This document shows, piece by piece, positions 57,688 through 64,000 of a stretch of DNA of 64,000 nucleotides (the first letter of the stretch is position 1; every line of letters starts with the position of its first letter). The DNA is from a virus. The stretch lies in IMG/VR virus record IMGVR_UViG_3300025889_018102, positions 62,001 to 126,000 of that record, one strand, 5' to 3'. A program made the position numbers and the translations under genes. Below the pieces are notes generated by a model, which was not told the DNA's origin, searched no databases, and saw only the letters and a program-made list of their open reading frames with translations.

Positions 57688-59235
57688 ATGGACTTATCAT
57701 TATTTGGTTTTAGAATAACTAAACCCAAGAAAGAAGAGCCAGCCAAAAATCAGGGGTTTGTAACACCAACCCCTGATGATGGTGCAACTACAATTTCTGC
57801 GGGTGGATATTATGGTACATATGTTGATTTAGATGCTACTTCTAAAACAGAGTCTGAACTTATTACAAGATACAGACAGATGGCTATTTATCCTGAATGT
57901 GATATGGCAATTGAAGATATTGTAACGGAGGCTATTGCTAATATAGACGAAGAGCCTCCGGTACAACTTGATTTAGAAGAATTAGAAATATCTCCAAGTA
58001 TAAAGAAAACAATTGAGAATGAATTTGAAGAGATATTAAAACTTTTAGATTTCAATTCTAAATCGCATGATATATTTCGTCGATGGTATGTAGATGGTAG
58101 AGTTTACTATCAAAAGATTATTGATACAAAAAATACTAAACGAGGAATAACTGAACTTAGATATATCGATCCAAGGAAAATTAAAAAAGTCCGCGATATA
58201 AAGAAGGAAAAGTTACCTAGTGGAGTAGAAGTAATTAAGACTATTGATGAGTTCTATATCTACAATGAAAAAGGTATTAATCATTCAGTATCTTTTGCTA
58301 GTAGTCAAACTGTTGCAAGTGGAACAGGTATTCGTATAACACCCGATACTATTACGTATTGTCATTCTGGTTTAATAGATTTGGATAAAAATATTGTAGT
58401 AGGTTATTTACATAAAGCTATTAAACCAGTTAATCAATTAAAAATGATGGAGGATGCTTTAGTAATTTATCGTTTAGCTAGAGCACCAGAACGTAGAATT
58501 TTTTACATTGATGTGGGAAATCTACCAAAACTAAAAGCGGAACAATATTTAAAAGATATCATGGCTAGATATCGTAATAAAATTGTTTATGATTCATCTA
58601 CAGGTGAAATACGTGATGATAGAAAATTTACATCAATGCTTGAAGATTTTTGGTTACCTCGTAGAGAAGGTGGACGAGGAACTGAAATTACCACTTTACC
58701 TGGTGGTGAAAATTTAGGACAAATTGATGATATAGAATATTTTAAGATGAAGATGTATCAAGCATTAAATGTACCTATTACACGTTTACAACCACAACAA
58801 GGTTTAAATTTTGGTAGACAAGTAGAAGTTACAAGAGATGAATTAAAATTTGCCAAATTTATTGGTAGATTGCGTAATAAATTTTCAGATTTATTTAGAG
58901 ATCTTTTAAAGACACAACTTATTTTAAAAGGTGTTATAGTAGAACCAGATTGGAATGAGATTAAAGAATCTATTCGCTTTAAATTTGCTGAAGATCAATA
59001 TTTTGTTGAAGCAAAAACAGCAGAGATGTTACGCAATCGTATAGATTTACTTAATCAAGTTCAACCATATGTAGGTGTATATTTTAGTCAAGATTATGTT
59101 AAGAAGAATATTCTATATATGACAGAAGATGAAATTGAAAATGTAGCTAAAGAGATATCACAAGAGCCACCTATAGAAGCACCTATAGTTCCAGGACAAA
59201 GTGCAATAAATAATACACAACAAGGAAAAGGTTAA
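57688..59235 (+). CDS. gp20: gp20 portal protein
   Basis: The 515-residue protein matches gp20 (T4 524): SELITRYRQMAIYPECDMAIEDIVTEAI, FRRWYVDGRVYYQKIID, LRYIDPRKIKKVR, LVIYRLARAPERRIFYIDVGNLPKLKAEQYLKDIM, the WLPRREGGRGTEITTLPGGENLGQIDDI block (split here over the marine gp20 marker region), and LNVPITRLQ. The dodecamer occupies one head vertex and starts prohead assembly. Confidence 0.95.
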   Translation: MDLSLFGFRITKPKKEEPAKNQGFVTPTPDDGATTISAGGYYGTYVDLDATSKTESELITRYRQMAIYPECDMAIEDIVTEAIANIDEEPPVQLDLEELEISPSIKKTIENEFEEILKLLDFNSKSHDIFRRWYVDGRVYYQKIIDTKNTKRGITELRYIDPRKIKKVRDIKKEKLPSGVEVIKTIDEFYIYNEKGINHSVSFASSQTVASGTGIRITPDTITYCHSGLIDLDKNIVVGYLHKAIKPVNQLKMMEDALVIYRLARAPERRIFYIDVGNLPKLKAEQYLKDIMARYRNKIVYDSSTGEIRDDRKFTSMLEDFWLPRREGGRGTEITTLPGGENLGQIDDIEYFKMKMYQALNVPITRLQPQQGLNFGRQVEVTRDELKFAKFIGRLRNKFSDLFRDLLKTQLILKGVIVEPDWNEIKESIRFKFAEDQYFVEAKTAEMLRNRIDLLNQVQPYVGVYFSQDYVKKNILYMTEDEIENVAKEISQEPPIEAPIVPGQSAINNTQQGKG

Positions 59236-59239
59236 GATT

Positions 59240-59413
59240 ATGGATTATGCAGATGGTATTAGACAAATGTTAGATAATATTTTAAATGGTGATAATGTAT
59301 CGGCGCAGAATAATTTTGATGATTTAATATCTGCTAAAGTATCTACAGAGCTTGATGCTAAAAAAGTAGATCTAGCTCAAACTATCTATAATAGAGGATC
59401 CGAAGATGTCTAG
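59240..59413 (+). CDS. gp67: gp67-like small prohead core protein
   Basis: The 57-residue ORF begins at ATG 59240, four bases after gp20, and ends at TAG 59413. It overlaps the next start by eight bases. The sequence (MDYADGIRQMLDNILNGDN, FDDLISAKVSTELDAKKVDL) is a single amphipathic helix as for marine gp67. Position directly after the portal gene is that of gp67 in T4. It would line the prohead core and be cleaved during maturation. Confidence 0.7.
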   Translation: MDYADGIRQMLDNILNGDNVSAQNNFDDLISAKVSTELDAKKVDLAQTIYNRGSEDV

Positions 59414-60434
59414 CAAATCGTTTAAAAGTTTTGTCTTAGAAGATGCAGAAGAAATTGATGAAGTATTATCACAGAGCGATCCTGCGTCTAAATGGATCCA
59501 TGATTTTGTAAAATCTGATAATCCAAAATTTAAAGGTAAGACAAAGAAAGAACGCATAAAGATGGCTCTTGGAGCATATTATGCTAAGCAGCGTAATGAA
59601 GAAGTTGAATCTATTGATGAAATTTCTCAACAAACTAAAGCATCATATACTGCTAAAGCAAAAGCACAGGTAAAGGAATTAAAACCCTTTACACAGAAAA
59701 AATCTGAATATCATGATTTAGCAAAGAATCTAATTGCAAAAAGAACTGCTGGTATTGCTAAAGCTAACGAAGAATTACAAGATGTGGCGGAAACCACAGG
59801 TGTTACAAACTATAATCCTCCAAGTCAAGGTGGAACCCGAAAAGAGTTATTAGCAAAATATCATAAAACCAAAAATGCCAAAGATGCTGAAGCTGCTCGT
59901 AAAGCAGGAGCTACACAAAAAGAACTACAAGGTGTGGCGGAAGGCAGAGTTGACCAACTTCCAACTAAAGGTGCTGATTATAGTGATTATGATACAGAAC
60001 ACTTACGAACTTTATTGAAGCCAGGCATCTTACATCGTAATGAAGCAAGATTCAAAGCATTGATTCGCAAAGAATTAAAAAAGCGTGAACAACAAAGTCA
60101 GCAAGGTGTGGCGGAAGGCTTGAATGAAATGGACAAATCACAAACACCACCTGGTCGTGATGGTGGACACCAATTCCCTGAACCAAAAGTATCTAAAAAA
60201 GATAGAGACGCAGTAAAGAAAGATCCAGCAAAGCATCTTTCAGACCTTTTTGCTAAGTATGATAAGAAAAAGAAAGGTGTGGCGAAAGAAGTAATTGAAT
60301 CATCAGCTAGATCACGTATATCACGTATGATGCAAGATAAAGCAATGGTTAAAAATCCACCAAAGATACCAAGTCATGCGGAACGTAGAGCAGAACTTGA
60401 AACTAAAGAAAAAGAATCTAAAAAAGCGGAATAA
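59406..60434 (+). CDS. gp68-position prohead core protein with repeated VAE sites
   Basis: The 342-residue protein is highly charged and lysine-rich and fits a scaffold-like core protein in the gp68 position. Its N-terminus (SFKSFVLEDAEEIDEVLSQSDPASKWIHDFVKSDNPKFKGKTKKERIKMALGAYYAKQ) is split by known motif KFKGKSKxERI-like. It contains three close copies of QGVAEG-type sites (QDVAET, QGVAEG, QGVAEG), plus a degenerate KGVAKE and VIES. These fit the gp21 protease pattern of hydrophobic-x-Glu before Gly, Ala, Ser or Thr. The modules between sites look independent. Confidence 0.65.
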   Translation: MSSKSFKSFVLEDAEEIDEVLSQSDPASKWIHDFVKSDNPKFKGKTKKERIKMALGAYYAKQRNEEVESIDEISQQTKASYTAKAKAQVKELKPFTQKKSEYHDLAKNLIAKRTAGIAKANEELQDVAETTGVTNYNPPSQGGTRKELLAKYHKTKNAKDAEAARKAGATQKELQGVAEGRVDQLPTKGADYSDYDTEHLRTLLKPGILHRNEARFKALIRKELKKREQQSQQGVAEGLNEMDKSQTPPGRDGGHQFPEPKVSKKDRDAVKKDPAKHLSDLFAKYDKKKKGVAKEVIESSARSRISRMMQDKAMVKNPPKIPSHAERRAELETKEKESKKAE

Positions 60435-60445
60435 GGTAGAGATAA

Positions 60446-60844
60446 ATGCCTATTACAAAGACTATACTTAAGAAGCAACGTCAACAAGCAGTTATCGAAT
60501 TGGTTGGAGATGGTACTGCTAATATTGATCTTAATGCAGATTTAACAATGGCAGATGAAACATTTAGAGGATATGCTAATTGTAATGTAAATATAACATC
60601 AGTTGTATATTCTGTTCCCGAATCATCGGGTGGATTATCTTCTATTAATAGAGATGGAAGTAATATTTTACTATTTTATAGTAATGATAATTGGGCATTT
60701 TCACAACAATTTGGCTATGTATTAAGTCAAAACAATACTGCAAATATTTCAGTCACTATACCTTCACCTGGTGGTACAGTATTATTAGGTTTATCTAAAA
60801 CTGCTGGGTACGAAGAACCTGATCAACAATCAGTACCAAGGTAA
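60446..60844 (+). CDS. Conserved small virion protein next to gp21
   Basis: The 132-residue protein starts MPITKTILKKQRQQAVIELVGDGTANIDLNADL (split over a basic N-terminus and beta core). It continues with beta segments such as NCNVNITSVVYSV, SNILLFYSNDNWAFSQQFGY, and VTIPSPGGTVLLGLSK. I recognise the layout from T4-like marine phages, where it lies beside the prohead protease. It may be a head decoration or core protein. Function is not known. Confidence 0.6.
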   Translation: MPITKTILKKQRQQAVIELVGDGTANIDLNADLTMADETFRGYANCNVNITSVVYSVPESSGGLSSINRDGSNILLFYSNDNWAFSQQFGYVLSQNNTANISVTIPSPGGTVLLGLSKTAGYEEPDQQSVPR

Positions 60845-60850
60845 AATACA

Positions 60851-61492
60851 ATGAAATTAATTACAGAAATTACACAAGAGCTTCAATATATTACTGAAGC
60901 TAAAGAAAACGGAGGTAAAAGTACTTTCATTGAAGGTATTTTTATGCAAGCCGAACAACCCAATCGTAATGGTAGAATATATCGTAAAAATATTCTTGAA
61001 AAAGAAGTTGACAGATATCAACAATTAATATCAGAAAAACGTGCTCTAGGTGAATTAGGTCATCCAGCCAATCCTTCAATTAATTTGGATAAAGTATCGC
61101 ATCTAATTACTAATTTAAGATTTGAAGGCAACGATGTTATTGGAAGAGCAAAGATCCTTGATACTCCTATGGGAAAGATTGCAAAGAATTTTGTTGAAGA
61201 GGGTGTTCGTTTAGGAGTTTCTTCAAGAGGATTAGGTTCTTTAAAGATGAATAAAGAGGGTGTTAATGAAGTACAAGATGATTTTCATCTTGCTACTGTA
61301 GATATAGTTGCGGATCCTTCAGCCCCTCAAGCCTTTGTCCAAGGTATTATGGAGGATGCTTCATGGCTTTATGTAGAAGGAAAAGGTTGGGTACTGGAGC
61401 AGATTAAAAATGAGATTAAACAACATAAATTAACTGAAGAAAAGAAATTACAATTATTCAGTAAATTTATTACTTTAATCTCTAAAAATTAA
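60851..61492 (+). CDS. gp21: gp21 prohead protease
   Basis: The 213-residue protein matches gp21 (T4 212): FIEGIFMQAEQPNRNGRIYRK, LGELGHPANPSINLDKVSHLI with the catalytic His, GVRLGVSSRGLGS with the catalytic Ser, and DIVADPSAPQAFV. The serine protease is packed in the core and cleaves core and shell proteins during maturation. It lies directly before its main substrates gp22 and gp23 and after candidate core proteins. Confidence 0.93.
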   Translation: MKLITEITQELQYITEAKENGGKSTFIEGIFMQAEQPNRNGRIYRKNILEKEVDRYQQLISEKRALGELGHPANPSINLDKVSHLITNLRFEGNDVIGRAKILDTPMGKIAKNFVEEGVRLGVSSRGLGSLKMNKEGVNEVQDDFHLATVDIVADPSAPQAFVQGIMEDASWLYVEGKGWVLEQIKNEIKQHKLTEEKKLQLFSKFITLISKN

Positions 61493-61496
61493 TTTT

Positions 61497-61504
61497 TATA
61501 AATA
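61497..61504 (+). promoter_or_regulatory. Late promoter TATAAATA upstream of gp22
   Basis: An exact T4 late octamer lies 30 bases before the gp22 ATG, in the 42-base gap after gp21. Confidence 0.75.
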
Positions 61505-61534
61505 ATATTTGTCAATTCAATTAGGAGAATTTCT

Positions 61535-62632
61535 ATGTCTGTTGAACAGAAAATTAAAGATTTGTTAGCACGTTCAGGTGCTCAACAAATTGATGAGGCT
61601 GAGGAAATGGGAGCAGCTTCTGTAAAGAAAGATACATCTGTAAAAACTGCTGTTGCGGGTGATACAAGCATGCCTAAACAAGGTTCATCACAAGAAGCTT
61701 CTTATGATGAAAGAGAAGAAGATGAAGAGAACCAAGGTGCCAAGGCAGCTGCTTCTATTAAACCTAATAATTTACAAGCTCAAGGTGCTGGACAAGCTCC
61801 TAACTATACAACAGTCGCAGATGCAACATCTGTAGTCAATATGCAAGCATCTTCTGGAAATGTTGCTAAAGAAGAAACAGAAACAGAAGAAGACCAAATT
61901 TCTGAACAGCCATCAGTAGATGTTAAATCAGAACTTAATGCAATTTTTGGTGAAGATTTATCTGAAGATTTTCGTAATAAAGCAACATCAATTTTTGAAG
62001 CAGCAGTAATCGCTCGCGTAAACTCTGAAATGGAAAAAATTAGTGAACAACTACAAGAGCAAAAAGAAGCTGAAGTAACAGAGCTTAAAGAAGCACTTGT
62101 TGAAAAAATTGATTCATTCCTCAACTATGTCGTCGAACAATGGATGCAAGAAAATGAGCTAGCAGTTGAGAATGGATTAAGAACTGAAATCGCCGAAGAT
62201 TTTATTGGCGGTCTAAAGAATCTCTTCCAAGAGCATTATATCGAAGTACCAGAAGAGAAATACAATGTGTTAGAGCAGTTAAATGATAAAGTTGCATCAC
62301 TTGAAGAACAATTAAATACTATAGTAGAAAAAAATATTGAGCTAGTAAAAGAATCATCAGAACTTAAGAAAGATAAGATTCTTAGTGAAATGTCTGGCGA
62401 TTTAGCTGATACAGAAACAGAAAAACTTTCAAAACTTCTTGAAGGTATTAGCTATGAGTCAGATGAATTGTTTAGAGAGAAGGTTAAAGTCGTTAAGGAA
62501 AACTATTTCCCCAAGATTCAAACAGCTTCTCCCGAAGAACAAATTCTAAGTGAAGAAGCACCACTCGATACATCAAATGATACAATTGCACGCTATGCTC
62601 AGGCTTTATCAAGAGCTGTTAAGGCACGATAA
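61535..62632 (+). CDS. gp22: gp22 prohead core scaffold
   Basis: The 365-residue acidic protein is predicted to be mostly coiled coil (about 155-290), as is usual for gp22 (T4 269). Recognisable segments are LNAIFGEDLSEDFRNKATSIFEAAVIARVN, NYVVEQWMQENELAVENGLRTEIAEDFI and GGLKNLFQEHYIEVPEEK. The N-terminal 130 residues are disordered and longer than in T4. The final segment LDTSNDTIARYAQALSRAVK matches the C-terminal motif used for shell contact. It is removed by gp21 during maturation. Confidence 0.9.
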   Translation: MSVEQKIKDLLARSGAQQIDEAEEMGAASVKKDTSVKTAVAGDTSMPKQGSSQEASYDEREEDEENQGAKAAASIKPNNLQAQGAGQAPNYTTVADATSVVNMQASSGNVAKEETETEEDQISEQPSVDVKSELNAIFGEDLSEDFRNKATSIFEAAVIARVNSEMEKISEQLQEQKEAEVTELKEALVEKIDSFLNYVVEQWMQENELAVENGLRTEIAEDFIGGLKNLFQEHYIEVPEEKYNVLEQLNDKVASLEEQLNTIVEKNIELVKESSELKKDKILSEMSGDLADTETEKLSKLLEGISYESDELFREKVKVVKENYFPKIQTASPEEQILSEEAPLDTSNDTIARYAQALSRAVKAR

Positions 62633-62634
62633 TT

Positions 62635-62642
62635 TATAAATA
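62635..62642 (+). promoter_or_regulatory. Late promoter TATAAATA upstream of gp23
   Basis: An exact T4 late octamer lies 39 bases before the gp23 ATG, just after the gp22 stop. Confidence 0.8.
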
Positions 62643-62681
62643 ATTAAACAATTTATTTTTCCATTAAGGAGTAACAAAAAG

Positions 62682-63983
62682 ATGTTAATGACAGAAGGAC
62701 TACAACAAAAATGGGGAGCTATTCTAGAGCACCCCGATCTTCCTGAAATTAAGGATACTTATAAGCGTGCAGTTACCTCCGTTCTACTCGAGAACCAAGA
62801 AAAGGCTCTAAGAGAAGAAAGAGCTGCACTTTTTGAAACCGCCCCAGCTAATAACATCGCTGCAACAAGCGGCATCGATAAGTACGATCCAATTCTTATT
62901 GGTCTCGTTCGTCGCGCTATGCCTAATCTAATGGCATATGATGTTTGTGGCGTTCAACCAATGACAGGCCCAACAGGTCTTATCTTTGCAATGCGTTCTA
63001 TTTACGGTACAGAGCGTGCAAACACCTCAACCCGTATAGAAGCACTATTTAATGAAGCTGATACCGATTTCTCAGGTGCAGCTTCTCCTGTACATGCTGG
63101 TTCAAATCCAGTAAATGGTACTTATACCACAGGTACAGCTAACGTTACAGCATGGGCAGAACAACTAGGTTCAACCGGTTATGACTTTGGCGAAATGTCT
63201 TTTGCAATCGATAAGACAACAGTTACCGCTAAGTCACGTGCTCTAAAGGCAGAATACACCATCGAACTCGCTCAAGATCTTAAGGCAGTTCATGGTCTTG
63301 ATGCCGAGTCAGAACTTTCAAATATTCTTTCACAAGAAATTATGTTTGAAATTAATCGTGAAGTTATTCGTACCATTTATAAAGTTGCTAAGACAGGTTC
63401 TCAAGCAACAGCAACACCCGGTACTTTTGACCTAGATATCGACTCCAATGGTCGTTGGTCAGTAGAGCGTTTCAAGGGTCTTCTATTCAATATCGAACGC
63501 GATGCTAATCACATTGCACAAGATACACGTAGAGGAAAAGGTAACTTCATCGTTTGCTCAGCAGACGTTGCTTCAGCTCTAGCAATGGCTGGTGTTCTTG
63601 ATTATGCCCCCGCATTATCAACTAGCCTAAATGTCGATGATACTAGCAATACCTTTGCAGGCGTTCTAAATGGTCGCTTCCGCGTTTATATCGATCCTTA
63701 TTCTGCAAATCTAGGCGCTCAGTATCAGTTCTATGTCGTAGGATACAAAGGCACAAGCCCATATGACGCAGGTCTTTTCTACTGCCCATATGTTCCTCTA
63801 CAAATGGTTCGTGCTGTCGATCCTAATACTTTCCAACCTAAGGTTGGTTTCAAGACACGTTATGGGATGATTGCAAACCCATACGTTACAAGTTCTTCTA
63901 GCTTAAGTGATGCTGATGGATCAACATTCACAGCTAATCGCAATCAATACTACAGAAGAACCGCAGTTCTAAATATTATGTAA
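62682..63983 (+). CDS. gp23: gp23 major capsid protein
   Basis: The 433-residue protein is the HK97-fold capsid (T4 precursor 521). The N-terminal targeting segment runs to LFE-TAP at residues 50-52, a likely gp21 cut site. The mature chain then shows DKYDPILIGLVRRAMPNLMAYDVCGVQPMTGPTGLIFAMRSIYG (here split over its conserved blocks), AEYTIELAQDLKAVHGLDAE, and SADVASALAMAGVLDYAP. Its codons use more C and G at third positions than neighbouring genes, consistent with selection for high expression. It has a good TAAGGAG site and its own late promoter. The stop is 17 bases before the window end. Confidence 0.96.
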   Translation: MLMTEGLQQKWGAILEHPDLPEIKDTYKRAVTSVLLENQEKALREERAALFETAPANNIAATSGIDKYDPILIGLVRRAMPNLMAYDVCGVQPMTGPTGLIFAMRSIYGTERANTSTRIEALFNEADTDFSGAASPVHAGSNPVNGTYTTGTANVTAWAEQLGSTGYDFGEMSFAIDKTTVTAKSRALKAEYTIELAQDLKAVHGLDAESELSNILSQEIMFEINREVIRTIYKVAKTGSQATATPGTFDLDIDSNGRWSVERFKGLLFNIERDANHIAQDTRRGKGNFIVCSADVASALAMAGVLDYAPALSTSLNVDDTSNTFAGVLNGRFRVYIDPYSANLGAQYQFYVVGYKGTSPYDAGLFYCPYVPLQMVRAVDPNTFQPKVGFKTRYGMIANPYVTSSSSLSDADGSTFTANRNQYYRRTAVLNIM

Positions 63984-64000
63984 TTTGTAGTATCCTGTTC

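Noticed and set aside
1-64000. Prophage or temperate features
   Set aside because: No integrase, repressor, excisionase, attachment repeats or host flanks were seen. Gene content is that of a lytic T4-type phage.

Overview
This window is a 64 kb piece of a strictly lytic, T4-type contractile-tailed phage (marine T4-like myovirus style). The DNA is strongly AT-rich. Gene content and order follow the T4 morphogenesis plan: 33-59-32, then 26, 54 and 4 on the minus strand, 48, 53, a 27-like hub gene, 5, a PAAR tip, 25, 6, a 7-position gene, 8, a giant structural protein, a tail-fibre locus, then 13-14-15-16-17-18-19-20-67-(68-like)-21-22-23. No integrase, repressor or attachment site is visible. 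The host is probably an alphaproteobacterium, possibly SAR11-like. The main reason is a circularly permuted (two-piece) tmRNA whose tag, ANDAFYTEEYALAA, looks alphaproteobacterial. The low GC and the lack of photosynthesis genes agree with this but do not prove it.

Layout. 1-4263: a Cas4/RecB-like nuclease, then an envelope and lysis cassette (i-spanin with a nested o-spanin, lipoproteins, a GH19 endolysin with a peptidoglycan-binding domain, and several small membrane or secreted proteins). 4264-4717: an RNA locus with a perfect consensus sigma-70 promoter, a tRNA-like element and the permuted tmRNA. 4718-6359: a cytidylyltransferase, small membrane proteins and a SleB-like hydrolase. 6366-8818: late-transcription and replication proteins gp33, gp59 and gp32, closed by a bidirectional terminator. 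8816-13114 (minus): gp4, an unassigned assembly protein, gp54, gp26 with a probable -1 frameshift extension, and a repeat-rich protein in the tape-measure position. 13121-32784: hub and baseplate genes. 32775-47038: fibre locus with three genes carrying short YadA-head-like repeats, two of which end in an S74 intramolecular chaperone. 47054-50300: three glycosyltransferase-like genes and a sulfotransferase. 50311-64000: neck, terminase, tail, portal, prohead and capsid genes.

How it works together. gp33 and repeated TATAAATA elements upstream of structural genes imply T4-style late transcription. At gp13 the late promoter sits in the left arm of a hairpin that would hide the ribosome binding site in read-through RNA but not in late RNA. 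The prohead protease gp21 lies among its likely substrates gp22, gp23 and a core protein with repeated VAE sites. The tail hub protein gp5 carries two separate cell-wall enzyme domains, and three more lysis functions are encoded in the first 6 kb.

The strongest candidates for something under-described are the phage-borne permuted tmRNA with its tRNA-like leader, the gp26 -1 frameshift, the gp13 promoter/RBS hairpin, and the recombination-prone, cysteine-rich fibre repeats. Assignments rest on reading motifs and gene order; no database search was run.
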